Assembly (NCBI GenBank): GCA_963834515.1
Contig: CAWICB010000005.1
Span: forward strand, 248,001 to 312,000
Origin: RYN-230 sp963834515
GTDB lineage: Bacteria > Actinomycetota > Actinomycetes > Streptosporangiales > Streptosporangiaceae
Direction: 5' to 3'
DNA length: 64,000 bases
Position numbers and translations under genes: made by a program. How positions within the stretch are numbered: position 1 is the stretch's first letter; the number at the start of each line of letters is the position of its first letter. Positions 8,877-17,545 of the stretch are shown piece by piece. The notes under the pieces were generated by a model. That model searched no databases and had not been told where the DNA came from. It worked only from the letters and a program-made list of their open reading frames with translations.

Positions 8877-9166
8877 CAGCGTTCCTCGTCGCGCAGCGCC
8901 GCGAGCGTCCCGGAGAGCCGGTCAGTCCCATCGCCGGGACGCATCCGGGGCCGGTAGCCCGGGCGCCGGGCCAGGGTGGCCCGGCCGGACTCGACCAGGC
9001 GCGCCAGTACCGGGGTGGGCTGGCGTTCCCCGACCGGGACGATCCGTGCGATGAGCCGTCCGTGTTCGGTCACGTCGATCGTCTCGCCGTGCCGGACCCG
9101 GGCCAGCACCTCACTTGTGTGGTGCCGCAGGTCCCGAAGGCCGACGGCGTGTGCGTCCGCCACCAT
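8873..9166 (-). CDS. VapB-like antitoxin (Phd/YefM type)
   Basis: A 97-residue antitoxin. The N-terminal part (VGLRDLRHHTSEVLARVRHGETIDVTEHGRLIARIVP) is the Phd/YefM DNA-binding fold; the C-terminal tail (GDGTDRLSGTLAALRDEERW) is the acidic toxin-binding segment typical of PIN-toxin partners. Upstream lies a 10-bp palindrome that may be its operator. It is followed immediately by the PIN toxin with a 4-nt overlap. Confidence 0.85.
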   Translation of the reverse strand: MVADAHAVGLRDLRHHTSEVLARVRHGETIDVTEHGRLIARIVPVGERQPTPVLARLVESGRATLARRPGYRPRMRPGDGTDRLSGTLAALRDEERW

Positions 9167-9187
9167 CAGGCCAAGGTATCACAAAAG

Positions 9188-9197
9188 TGTGGCCACA
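9188..9197. promoter_or_regulatory. Palindrome upstream of the VapBC-like pair
   Basis: The perfect palindrome TGTGGCCACA lies 22 nt upstream of the antitoxin start. TA antitoxins of this class usually bind inverted repeats at their own promoter; assignment as operator is inference from position. Confidence 0.35.
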
Positions 9198-9339
9198 ATC
9201 GCCTCGGGCTGCGGCTGGTGACCGAGGTCCCTGCTGACCGTGACATTCGGCCGTGACGAACCTCACACCGCGCGAAGACACTTAATGGTGCGGGAGTAGG
9301 CAATATCCCCCGGAACCGGCTCGCAAGGGGGGAGCAGGA

Positions 9340-10491
9340 ATGACACGCAACGATATGCACCGTGACGCGGTGCTCCGTCGCCTGGGTGCGACGTATTACG
9401 AATCCCTGTACGGCAAGGCCACTGCGGCTGATGTGTCCCGGGCGCTCCATTCCGTCAAAGAGCATGCGCGGGAGCCGACGGCGACAGCCACCTCCGCCGG
9501 TCCGCATTCTCACGGCGAGCGGAAGCAGCACCACGGACGGTGGCATCACCGGGTCATGGATGTCATGACCACGTCTGTGGTGACTGTTGACCAGAGAACC
9601 CCATACAAGAAGATCGCGGTCCTGTTGGCCGAGCACAAGATCAGCGCCGTGCCGGTGCTGACCTTGGGCCGCCATGTCACCGGAGTGGTGTCCGAGGCTG
9701 ACCTGCTCCGAGTGCTGGACAAGCACGCTCGGGAGGCCCACCTTGAATCGGGCGGCCTCCTCCACCGGCACGCCGGCGATGCGAAGCACCAGGGCCTCAC
9801 CGCGGGTGAGCTGATGACGTCGCCCGCCATCACTATCCACCCGGATGCAACCCTGCCCGCCGCGGCGAGGCTAATGAACAGCCGTCACATCAAGCGGCTG
9901 CCAGTGACCGAAGGCGGCGGGTTCGGCCTGGGCGGCAATCTGGTCGGGATAGTGAGCCGCTCTGACCTGCTCAGCGTGTTCTTGCGCCCAGATGAGGACA
10001 TCGCCCGGGAGGTCCGCGAGATGCTCACCCAGATCCTCCTCGCCGACCCGGCCGACGTCACAGTACGAGTGCGGAACGGCGTCGTGACCTTGGCTGGCCA
10101 CCTGGGATCCGAGCGGCCTGACCTGATCCGGATTGCGGTCCGGCTGACCTGGGATATCGATGGCGTGGTGGACGTGGTGAACAAGCTCGATACCGTCCAG
10201 CCGTCCACCCCGGACACCGCGGCGCCCGAACCGCCGGGCAGCTTCACGCTGCCTGAACCTGGGGAATCCGTGGCCAGCGCTTACGACTTCGCTGAGAAAC
10301 TGCTCGCCTCCCAGCGGAAGTTCGCTGAGAAGGTGATCGAGGCAACAAAGCCGCTGCTTGGCGCTAAGGCCGGCGCGGCGGCCGATGCGTCCCGGGCACC
10401 CGATTCCGTCGAAGACCACCCGTTGGAGCACTCCGGGGAGCAGGCTGCGACAGCTACGTCCGATTCCCCTGAGGATGGGGCGAGCAGTTAA
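9340..10491 (+). CDS. CBS-pair and BON-domain protein
   Basis: A 383-residue cytosolic protein. Two CBS motifs (about residues 73-130: VMDVMTTSVVTVDQRTP..KIAVLLAEHKISAVPVL; about 150-215: ELMTSPAITIHPDATLPAAARLMNSRHIKRLPVT) are followed by a BON domain (about 220-285: VRVRNGVVTLAGHLGS). CBS pairs bind adenine nucleotides; BON domains are lipid- or protein-binding. The C-terminal third is a flexible linker with an amphipathic helix (YDFAEKLLASQRKFAEKVIEATKPL) and an acidic tail. Ribosome site GGAGCAGGA precedes the ATG. Related proteins in other actinobacteria are often stress- or hypoxia-linked, but no DosR-like box was seen here. Confidence 0.85.
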   Translation: MTRNDMHRDAVLRRLGATYYESLYGKATAADVSRALHSVKEHAREPTATATSAGPHSHGERKQHHGRWHHRVMDVMTTSVVTVDQRTPYKKIAVLLAEHKISAVPVLTLGRHVTGVVSEADLLRVLDKHAREAHLESGGLLHRHAGDAKHQGLTAGELMTSPAITIHPDATLPAAARLMNSRHIKRLPVTEGGGFGLGGNLVGIVSRSDLLSVFLRPDEDIAREVREMLTQILLADPADVTVRVRNGVVTLAGHLGSERPDLIRIAVRLTWDIDGVVDVVNKLDTVQPSTPDTAAPEPPGSFTLPEPGESVASAYDFAEKLLASQRKFAEKVIEATKPLLGAKAGAAADASRAPDSVEDHPLEHSGEQAATATSDSPEDGASS

Positions 10492-10783
10492 CCAGCGTCC
10501 CTGACCGGCGATAACCTGCTGTATCACCCGGCCGATCGGCGGTGCTGGTGGTCATCCCGCGTCGCGGTCTTCGTCGTCTTCCCGGGTGTCCTGTCCGTGG
10601 ATCAGGCTCATCAGCTATTCCGGTACCTTTAGTACCTCTGGTGGGGATTGCGCCTGGCCAAATTCACGGCTTGATACGCAGCCCGCGTCCGCCCAGCGGG
10701 GAGGGCAGACCGCTGCGTTCCGATCATCCACCCGGCAGGCCCAGGCCTCAATGACCCGTTGCTGCTTTGTCGGTAGTCGGGGC
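10492..10783. other. Gene-free stretch before the terminator hairpin
   Basis: Open frames here lack actinobacterial codon bias and recognisable motifs. The only clear structure in the 10,492-10,966 gap is the hairpin at 10,784-10,821. Confidence 0.6.
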
Positions 10784-10821
10784 GGGGAGGGCCGCCAGCA
10801 CCCCTGCTGACGGCCCTCCCC
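10784..10821. terminator. Strong hairpin, probable bidirectional terminator
   Basis: Arms of 17 bp with one mismatch (GGGGAGGGCCG.. pairing with ..CGGCCCTCCCC) enclose a CCCC loop. It lies between the CBS-BON gene on the plus strand and the ParB-like remnant on the minus strand, which face each other. Confidence 0.75.
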
Positions 10822-10966
10822 AGGGGAATGGATCTCAGGCGGCGGCTTGCCCGGTGTGGTCGTCCATGCCGGGGTTGGCGTCGGCGGTGACTTCGGTGCT
10901 TGGCTCGCCGTCGGTGGCCGGATCGTCGCCGGGGCCGGTCAGCGTGCCGGCTGGTGTGTCGCCGGT

Positions 10967-11520
10967 CTAGGGGACGCCGTCGGCTACGGCCTGCTCGATC
11001 GGGGTAAGTGTGTGGCCGATGCTGGCCAGGAAGGTCAGGTATTCGCCGGCCTGGGTGCGAGGGCAGGGGCTGTAGCCGTCGGTGCGCCAGGTGTTCCGGC
11101 CGTCGTTCTGGGTCAACGCGTGCTCGTAGGTGACGGCGATCGAGGTGAGCATCAGCAGCGGCAGCCGGGCTCCCGCAGTCGTGCCGCAGATCTCCAGCCA
11201 CTTGCCCGGTTCTGCCGGGTGATCTCCCTGAAGCTCATCCGGCCGGGGGCCATGGCCAGGCCGGTGCGCAGCGGCTCAGGCATGGCCAGCAATTGCCGGG
11301 CGGTGAACTCGGCCACCTCGCGCGGTGCGGCCCGGCGGGCGAACAGCACGTCGGCCAGCCAGCGCTTACGCACCTCGGCAGCCGCCTGCCAGGCCTTGTT
11401 CCCCTCGATGACAAGCCTGAGCATCGGGTCGGGTGGCTCGTCGGCCGGGCTAGGCGAGGTGCCGGGCTCCGGCGTGACCCCTGGTCTGCCCCGAGTTTTC
11501 CGGACAGCGGATTTGTGGTT
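10967..11520 (-). pseudogene. ParB/Spo0J-like partition protein remnant (5'-truncated, frameshifted)
   Basis: Two reading frames together give one continuous C-terminal region. The first runs from about 11,520 to 11,220 (EGNKAWQAAAEVRKRWLADVLFARRAAPREVAEFTARQLL); the second continues KWLEICGTTAGARLPLLMLTSIAVTYEHAL to the stop at 10,967. The frame changes by one base near 11,205-11,225. The sequence resembles the C-terminal part of ParB-family proteins carried on actinobacterial mobile elements. The N-terminal ParB nuclease-like and HTH domains are absent and an in-frame stop precedes 11,520. Likely a relic of an integrated plasmid-like element. Confidence 0.55.
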
Positions 11521-11631
11521 AATTCACGCTGCGGACTGTCGTTCCAGGTACTCATTGGGGACTTGCTGCGGGTCCGGTACTGAAGTCCGGGAGTGCCGGC
11601 GCCTTGAATTGTGCAAGCCAGCAGGAAATAG

Positions 11632-11898
11632 CGTTCCCCCGCGGGGGAACTGCTGACTCTGGCGAGGGCCTACCGGGACGGGCGGATCACGCTGGCCGGC
11701 CTTGGACATGAGTTGCGCAGCCGACGGCTGGCATCAGTGCCGTCGGTATGCCCACCCGGCCTGCAGGAGGCCAAGGCGGCGCTGGATGATCTCGAGCCCT
11801 TGGCCGTAGGCTCGTTCGACGAGATCGTGCTCGCCTGTGATCTCGGGATCCTCACCGACGAGGACTACGCGGCCCTGGTCGAAGCAATCACGCCATGA
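11632..11898 (+). CDS. Hypothetical small acidic protein, possibly 5'-truncated
   Basis: An open frame with good codon bias reads ELLTLARAYRDGRITLAGLGHELRSRRLASVP and ends FDEIVLACDLGILTDEDYAALVEAITP. No ATG or GTG occurs in frame before the stop at 11,629; TTG 11,713 or CTG 11,650 would be the only starts. The all-helical acidic character is typical of small island-encoded actinobacterial proteins. Function not recognised; it could be a degraded fragment. Confidence 0.35.
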   Translation, partial: RSPAGELLTLARAYRDGRITLAGLGHELRSRRLASVPSVCPPGLQEAKAALDDLEPLAVGSFDEIVLACDLGILTDEDYAALVEAITP

Positions 11899-12417
11899 TC
11901 AGCCGGCGTGGAACTGCGAAATGTACGACGCTCAGTGCGGGTCGCGTAGCAAATCTGCCGAAAAAGTGCAAACGGTGTCAAAGAGTTACAGTCGCGCAGC
12001 ACGGCGATCCGCCAGGAGCATTCCGCAACTTGTAATCCCGGAACCGCCCAGCGCAGGGGCTCATGGTGCCGCTGCATCAATGCTCGAGTGGGACAGGGGT
12101 GCCGATGACTGCACTGACTTGATGCGCGGCGCCGCGTCCGCAAGGACTGTCCACGGGGGACCGGTGCAGAGCTGGATCCAGGGAATTCGCTGGCGGAGGC
12201 GACCGGATAATGTGATTCCAGGGCGGACGGTTCGGCTATCCCTCCTAGTGCAGCCCCAAGGTTCGCGGCAGACGCGGATAGGCCGACCTTACTTCCAGGA
12301 CAGATGCGAAATCGAGACATCCTGCCGGTAACCCCAGTGACGGCCTGGGGCGTCACAGGTCTTGTGAACGGTGGTGATTGGCCTGATGCTGAGGTGATAG
12401 TCGTGCACCTGGGCGAA
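11899..12417. other. Gene-free stretch upstream of the conflict cassette
   Basis: About 520 bp with lower GC and no frame showing codon bias on either strand. It probably contains the promoter region of the cassette at its right end; no tRNA, repeat array or IS end was found. Confidence 0.55.
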
Positions 12418-12434
12418 TAGCGCTGAAGGCGCTA
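12418..12434. promoter_or_regulatory. Inverted repeat upstream of the conflict cassette
   Basis: TAGCGC-N5-GCGCTA is a perfect 6-bp inverted repeat 35 nt upstream of the first ATG of the cassette, close to where a promoter would be expected (TAATGTATT follows immediately). Candidate operator; no regulator gene sits in the cassette itself. Confidence 0.4.
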
Positions 12435-12469
12435 ATGTATTTGAAAGATCCGGGACCTGGGGAGGGGAC

Positions 12470-12880
12470 ATGGAACCGGTCTCAACCATTGCACTGGCAG
12501 CGCTGATCCTGGCTTCGAGAAGCGGCGCCGAGGAGCTTGGCAAGGATGCAGGCCAATCGGCCTGGTCTGGCCTGTCGAGACTCCGGGTATTAGTCACCCG
12601 GAAGTTCCAGGGAGATAAGCAAGCCACGCAGGCGCTGCTCGTGGCCGAACAGCGTCCGCAGGACGATCAGGCGGTGCTGCTCCTGCGGCAGGCGCTCGAA
12701 GAGCACACTGCGCGGGACGCACGGTTCGCCGGCGAGCTGCAGCGCTTGATCGACGAGGCGAGGCAGCGCACGGAGTACCAGCCCGGATCCAAGCTGTTTG
12801 ATAATTACGGCTGGGTCGGGAAAATCACCGTTTTCAACGCGCCAATCCGCCTTGATCAAGGCGACTTCAACATCAACTGA
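12470..12880 (+). CDS. Bell-like small effector candidate with C-terminal amyloid-type (BASS-like) motif
   Basis: A 136-residue protein. The N-terminal region (MEPVSTIALAALILASRSGAEE... SAWSGLSRLRVLVTRKFQG.. ALLVAEQRPQDDQAVLLLRQAL) has the hydrophobic start and helical make-up of bacterial Bell domains, proposed HeLo-like membrane-active cell-death domains. The last 20 residues contain ITVFNAPIRLDQGDF, which matches INVFNDEISVEEGDF in the next protein. In BASS systems an effector carries the amyloid motif at its C-terminus and an adjacent NLR-like NTPase carries a copy ahead of its nucleotide-binding domain. That is the order here. A strong ribosome site (GGGGAGGGG) precedes the ATG. The Bell assignment rests on pattern resemblance only. 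Confidence 0.6.
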   Translation: MEPVSTIALAALILASRSGAEELGKDAGQSAWSGLSRLRVLVTRKFQGDKQATQALLVAEQRPQDDQAVLLLRQALEEHTARDARFAGELQRLIDEARQRTEYQPGSKLFDNYGWVGKITVFNAPIRLDQGDFNIN

Positions 12881-12925
12881 GTGGGGGCGGGGTGCGCACC
12901 AGTGCCCCGGCGGGGAGGGTACGTC

Positions 12926-15349
12926 GTGGGGGGCGAGAGCTCAGAGGAAAGACGGCCACCCGGGGAAGCGCCAGCTGCCCCGGCAGCGGGTGGGCGGCCA
13001 GGGGATCTGCCTGGCGAGGGCACTCACCCGGCAGCCGGCGATGACCCTGTTCCCGGCGAGGGGATCACTGAGGAGCAGGCCATCCGCTCCCTGGCGGGGC
13101 GGCTCCCCGCACGCGAGGACTCAGCCCGCTCCGGGGATATCCTCGACCAGCTGTTCCGCCAGCTGGGAGGTGATCCGAGCCTGCGGATCGGCTCAATCAA
13201 CGTGTTCAATGACGAGATCTCCGTCGAAGAAGGCGACTTCGCCATCCGGTCAGGTGGTGAGAGCCCGCCGGGTGACAGCCGGGCCGCCGATTCGGCGGTC
13301 CCCCTTGATGATGCTTACCTCGAGCGGCGCATAGGCACGTACATCTGCCCAGGCGGGTTTGGCCCGGCACTCGAAAAGCTCCGCAGCCGCCACCTGCTGA
13401 TCCTGTGCGGTCCGCCGGGCAGCGGACGGGAGTCCGCAGCGACCGCCCTGCTGGCGGAAGCCGGCAGCAGGGACAGCATGCACATGATGGCGGGCTCTGT
13501 CCTGCTGGCCGAGCGCGGGTGGCGCTGCGGGCCGACTGGCACGACATTCCTGGTGCCTTCCCTCGCGGCCGATCTGGTCGGGCGGCTTGATGACGTATGG
13601 CTGCAGAAGACCGCAAAGCTGCTGCGCGACAGCGGTAACTACATGGTGCTCGTGGCGGAGGAGGCGTGCGGGGCTCTGGCAGCGGCGGGCAGCCGGGCCG
13701 AGTTCGCCTTCGAGGAACTCGGCATGCCCGACCCGCTGACTGTCGTGCACAGACGGGCCCGCGCCGTCATCAAGCCGGCCCGGGCTGAGGGTCTCAGGCT
13801 ATGGCTCGCTAGCGACGAGGTCGCCGCCCTGCTCGCCGAGGACAGCAGCCCCCGTTTCGCGTCACGGGTGGCGGTGCTGATCGCCGAAGCGGTCAACGAG
13901 AACAGGGACCGGGCGGCCACCATGCAGGCATTGCTGGATCCGGCGAAGCGGGTCCAGGCATGGTTCGCCAGAACTGACACCTCGGCAGGTACCGACTACC
14001 GGCAGATCGTGCTGCCGGTAGCTGTCTCGGTCCTGGAGGATTCCAGCTACCTGACCATCAGCGACGCCGCGGCGGCCCTCTATCTGCGGCTGTTCCCTGA
14101 CCTGGAAGAGCCGCCGCCACTGCGTTTCCGCCGCGCGCTGGCCGATCAGCAGCAGTGGATCCAGCTTGCCGTCTCCGGCCAGCCCGCCACCGCCTACGGC
14201 GATCCGTCCCCCGAGCTGCTGCGGTTCCGCAGTCCCCGGCTCCGCGCGGCGGTCCTCGAGCACGCCTGGACCTGGGTCGATGGCATGCGCCCCGCCCTGA
14301 CCGGCTGGCTGCGGGAACTCGGCCATCATCCTGACGTTGAGGTCCGGGCGCGGGCCGCCGCATCCACTGGCCTGCTGGCCACCCTTGATTTCTCCTACGT
14401 CCTGCACCGTTTCGTGTATCCGTGGGCGGTCAGTCCGTCCCCGGCCACCCGGGCCTGCGCTGCGCTGGCGCTCGCGGTCCCCGGGCACAGTCCCCTGTAC
14501 TCAGCGCGGGTGTGGGCCATTTTGCGGCAGTGGGCAGCCAACCTGCCCGAGGGACCCGGCAGCCGGCTGCCATGGACGGCTGCGGAGGCCGCGGGCAGCG
14601 CACTTGGCCGCAGCCATCCCGCGGACGCGATCGGCGTCCTTGGTGAGGTACTCAAGCGGGACGAGTGGGACTGCCTTGTCGCCCTGGCAGTCGCGGTCCT
14701 GAACCTTGCCGAAAACGGCCACATGGGTGAGGTGCTCGACGCGCTGCTGGAATGGAGCGCGCCCATGGACGGGTCACCGCCAGTGCTGAAGGCGCTGCTT
14801 GCCTTCATCCTTATAGCCCGCACACCGGCCCTGGGCGAGGCTGGCGCGCTGGAAGATGCCCCTTCCGGCGCTGATATCCCTGCCCGCACCGCCAGCTCGG
14901 CTCCCCCTACCCGCCCGCACGGATCCTCGCGCCTGACAGGAACAGCCGTGATGCCACGCGCGGGCAGTGCTGGCGGGGCAGCGAGCCGGCCCGCGGCCGG
15001 GATCAGGCGTGCCGCGATCCCCGAGCGCAAGACCCGGCCGGATGCCACGTCGTGGCCAGTGCTGCTGGCGCAGGCAGACAGCCACCGTGAGGCCCTGCGT
15101 GACCTGTGGGGCCGGGCGCTGTCCGCTAAGCCGGTCAGAGGGCTGGCGCTGGATGCTCTGCGGTCCTGGCTGGAACTCGCGGACCAGGACGAAAGGGCCC
15201 TGGCGCCGGCATCACGGGTCATCGAGGCGATCACCCGGCTGGGCGGCAAGCACCCCGACCGCATGGAGTACTACCTCGAACAATGGGCGAGCAGCCCCAA
15301 GGCACCAGTGCGGTCGGCGCAGCGCGTGCTGAGTGCCGTCTCCCGGTGA
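12926..15349 (+). CDS. STAND/NLR-like P-loop NTPase with matching BASS-like motif and helical-repeat C-terminus
   Basis: About 807 residues from GTG 12,926, chosen because GGGGAGGGT lies 6 nt upstream; a longer frame begins at GTG 12,881. Order: acidic disordered N-terminus; helix about 47-80; motif 89-107 (INVFNDEISVEEGDF) shared with the preceding protein; P-loop domain with GPPGSGRES at 162-170, where Arg replaces the Walker A Lys; possible Walker B YMVLVAEEA; then long alpha-helical repeats (from about 400: VEVRARAAASTGLLATL, HPADAIGVLGEVLKRDEWDCLVALAVAVL) resembling HEAT repeats. A low-complexity insert is near 640-700. Inferred role: sensor and switch that nucleates the Bell-like effector. 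It could instead be a nucleotide-binding scaffold. Confidence 0.65.
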   Translation: MGGESSEERRPPGEAPAAPAAGGRPGDLPGEGTHPAAGDDPVPGEGITEEQAIRSLAGRLPAREDSARSGDILDQLFRQLGGDPSLRIGSINVFNDEISVEEGDFAIRSGGESPPGDSRAADSAVPLDDAYLERRIGTYICPGGFGPALEKLRSRHLLILCGPPGSGRESAATALLAEAGSRDSMHMMAGSVLLAERGWRCGPTGTTFLVPSLAADLVGRLDDVWLQKTAKLLRDSGNYMVLVAEEACGALAAAGSRAEFAFEELGMPDPLTVVHRRARAVIKPARAEGLRLWLASDEVAALLAEDSSPRFASRVAVLIAEAVNENRDRAATMQALLDPAKRVQAWFARTDTSAGTDYRQIVLPVAVSVLEDSSYLTISDAAAALYLRLFPDLEEPPPLRFRRALADQQQWIQLAVSGQPATAYGDPSPELLRFRSPRLRAAVLEHAWTWVDGMRPALTGWLRELGHHPDVEVRARAAASTGLLATLDFSYVLHRFVYPWAVSPSPATRACAALALAVPGHSPLYSARVWAILRQWAANLPEGPGSRLPWTAAEAAGSALGRSHPADAIGVLGEVLKRDEWDCLVALAVAVLNLAENGHMGEVLDALLEWSAPMDGSPPVLKALLAFILIARTPALGEAGALEDAPSGADIPARTASSAPPTRPHGSSRLTGTAVMPRAGSAGGAASRPAAGIRRAAIPERKTRPDATSWPVLLAQADSHREALRDLWGRALSAKPVRGLALDALRSWLELADQDERALAPASRVIEAITRLGGKHPDRMEYYLEQWASSPKAPVRSAQRVLSAVSR

Positions 15350-15365
15350 GCGGAGGGACGAAGTC

Positions 15366-16460
15366 ATGGAAACGACATACGACCCCATCGTCGGGGGACC
15401 TGAGCCGCTGCCATTCCTGCAGCTGCGGCGGCTGGCAGCGCCCAGGCTGGGCCTCGCGCTGGTCCTGGTCTCGTCGCGGGGGGAACTGGTGAGCTTTCCC
15501 GGGGGCTCCCCCGTGCCCGCCGCCCGGTTCGGGAACTACCGGAGCGCCTACTACATCGACACGGCCGAGCATCAGCTCTACCTCGATGCGCAGCTGCCCA
15601 GCTCCGACCCGGGCTTCGTCTTTCAGGCACACCTGACCTACCGCTGCCGGGTCACCGACCCTGCTGACGTGGCTCGGCGCCAGATCCGGGACATGCGCAG
15701 CCTGGTCGCGCCATGCCTGGTTGCCACGATGCGCGGGGCATCCCGGCGGCTGGACATCGCTGAATCCTCACGGGCGGAGGAAGCCATCGAGGAGGCGCTG
15801 CGGTCAGTGTCCGCCGACCGGGCGGTGGAGATCACGGGCTGCGGGATTGAGCTCCCGGTCCACGCAGACGAGGCAGCGGCAAGCGGCCGCAGCTTCCGGG
15901 AGACGCACAGGGAGACGCGCCTGACCGGGATGAAGGTCGGGCCAATGCGTGACCTGCTGGCCGGCGGCAATCCCGCCCTGCTCGCGCTGCACCTGGCCAA
16001 CCATCCAGACGACACTGGCCCGGTCATGGAAATGATCGTCGCCGGGGATATCGCCGAGGCACGGAACATGCTCCAGGCGATCAGCATCATGTACGGGCAC
16101 AGCGGTTCGGACGACGAGCCATTCGAAACCCGCGATGAGCGCAAGAAACTGATGGACCGCTTCCTGACCCGGGCGCTGCCGGCGGGCACCCTCTACGCCA
16201 GCGAGACGGCCCCGGACGCCGGCCCGCGGTCCGGAGCGTCACGCCTGCGCGGCAGCCTGGCCGGTTCCGCTGACCCCGGGCGCAAGGTCATCAACGCAGC
16301 CGTGGTCGGCGAGGACGAGACGCCTCCTCCCAGGGAACCCACAGCACGGGATGGCGGCGGGCCACGCGAACGCCCCGGCGACGGGGAAACGCTGCGGCCC
16401 TCCCGGGTCCTGCCGCCAAGGCCTGCACGCCGCGACCCAGACCACGGCGAGGAAGGCTGA
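15366..16460 (+). CDS. SPFH/Band-7-like protein
   Basis: A 364-residue protein from ATG 15,366 (ribosome site GGAGGGAC). The middle region, FQAHLTYRCRVTDPADVARRQIRDM followed by LVATMRGASRRLDIAESSRAEEAIEEAL and AVEITGCGIELPV, has the pattern of the SPFH fold (prohibitin/stomatin type). It lacks an obvious N-terminal membrane anchor. The C-terminal 80 residues are Pro/Arg-rich and disordered. SPFH proteins scaffold membrane microdomains and have been found in several anti-phage systems. It sits 16 nt after the NTPase gene and 2 nt before the phosphatase gene, so co-translation is likely. Confidence 0.55.
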   Translation: METTYDPIVGGPEPLPFLQLRRLAAPRLGLALVLVSSRGELVSFPGGSPVPAARFGNYRSAYYIDTAEHQLYLDAQLPSSDPGFVFQAHLTYRCRVTDPADVARRQIRDMRSLVAPCLVATMRGASRRLDIAESSRAEEAIEEALRSVSADRAVEITGCGIELPVHADEAAASGRSFRETHRETRLTGMKVGPMRDLLAGGNPALLALHLANHPDDTGPVMEMIVAGDIAEARNMLQAISIMYGHSGSDDEPFETRDERKKLMDRFLTRALPAGTLYASETAPDAGPRSGASRLRGSLAGSADPGRKVINAAVVGEDETPPPREPTARDGGGPRERPGDGETLRPSRVLPPRPARRDPDHGEEG

Positions 16461-16462
16461 CC

Positions 16463-17545
16463 ATGCGCATCACCCCAGCCGCTCAGCATGGGTCAGCTGT
16501 ATGGGCCCATGAACAGGCGGAAATGATCACGCTCGGGGTCTGGACGGAGAAAAAACCGGGACGGGGTGAGGACGCCGAACCCCTGGTCCTCTACCACGAC
16601 AGTACCGGGCAGGGCCTGCTGGCCGTCTGTGATGGGGTCGGGGGCGCAGGCGTACAGGTAGCAGGACGCACCCTAGGCGGAACCGAGCGCTCGGGCGCCT
16701 GGGTGTCCTCCCGGGCGGTGCGGCTGGCCGTCGAGCAGTACTTCGTGCGGCAAGTCCGCTTCGACGGCATGCGCCAGCTCGCGCAGACGCAGGACTCCAG
16801 GACCTGGCACGAGCTGCCGCCCCCCGAACCCCCCACGCTGCGGGAGAACATCGACGGCGTGCTGGGGGAGCTGCGCAACCCGGCCCGGAGCCGCATCGGC
16901 GGCACCATGCAGCGGGAACTGCCCAGCACGCTGGCCGCGATCCTCTTCCGTGTACGGCCTGCCGGCATTCAGGTCCAGATCCGGTGGGCCGGTGACTCAC
17001 GGTGCTACCTGATGGCACCCGCGGCCGGGCTGCAGCAGCTGAGCAGGGATGACACCGAGATACCCGACGCCCTCAGCTCGCTGGAGCAAGACCCCCCGAT
17101 GACCAACCAGATTGCGGCTGACGGACGGTATGAGGTCCACTCAGCGCAGGACCTGGCCGCAGCCCCGTGCGTCCTGCTATGCGCGACCGACGGGTTCTTC
17201 AACTACGTGCAGACCCCCGCACACTTCGAGTACATCCTGCTCGACACCCTGGCCAGCTCAGCCAACCCGGCTGCGTGGGGCGAGCTGCTTGCCCGCAAGG
17301 TCCAGGACTATACGCAAGACGATGCCAGCCTCGCCCTCGTCGCTGCTGGATACCGGGGCTTCGGTGAGCTGCGCGCCGCCTTTGGCGCGCGGCTCGCGGC
17401 ACTGCACGAAGAACACTGGCAGCCACTCAAGGGCCTTGCCCAGTCCGGCGACGGCGCCTACCGAGTCGCGCGGCTGGACTCCTGGCGGCGCTACCGGCCC
17501 GGTTATGAGCAGCGCATACCACAGCCGTCGGAGGCACGGGGATGA
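16463..17545 (+). CDS. PP2C-family Ser/Thr protein phosphatase
   Basis: A 360-residue PP2C (PPM) phosphatase with the metal-binding aspartates in place: GRGEDAEPL (Asp37), LAVCDGVGGAG (Asp57), RWAGDSRCYL, LLCATDGFFNYV and DDASLALVAA. It should therefore be catalytically active and remove phosphates placed by the adjacent kinase. Its stop overlaps the kinase start by 4 nt (ATGA), which gives near-stoichiometric expression. A phosphatase/kinase/vWA triad recalls the TerY-P modules, but no Ter genes are present. Confidence 0.85.
   Translation: MRITPAAQHGSAVWAHEQAEMITLGVWTEKKPGRGEDAEPLVLYHDSTGQGLLAVCDGVGGAGVQVAGRTLGGTERSGAWVSSRAVRLAVEQYFVRQVRFDGMRQLAQTQDSRTWHELPPPEPPTLRENIDGVLGELRNPARSRIGGTMQRELPSTLAAILFRVRPAGIQVQIRWAGDSRCYLMAPAAGLQQLSRDDTEIPDALSSLEQDPPMTNQIAADGRYEVHSAQDLAAAPCVLLCATDGFFNYVQTPAHFEYILLDTLASSANPAAWGELLARKVQDYTQDDASLALVAAGYRGFGELRAAFGARLAALHEEHWQPLKGLAQSGDGAYRVARLDSWRRYRPGYEQRIPQPSEARG

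Noticed and set aside
10629..11201. 190-residue minus-strand frame over the ParB-like relic
   Set aside because: Arg/His-rich shadow; the ParB-like similarity is in the other frames.
11837..12331. 164-residue plus-strand frame upstream of the cassette
   Set aside because: Composition is unlike a real protein and it overlaps a better small frame; no ribosome site.
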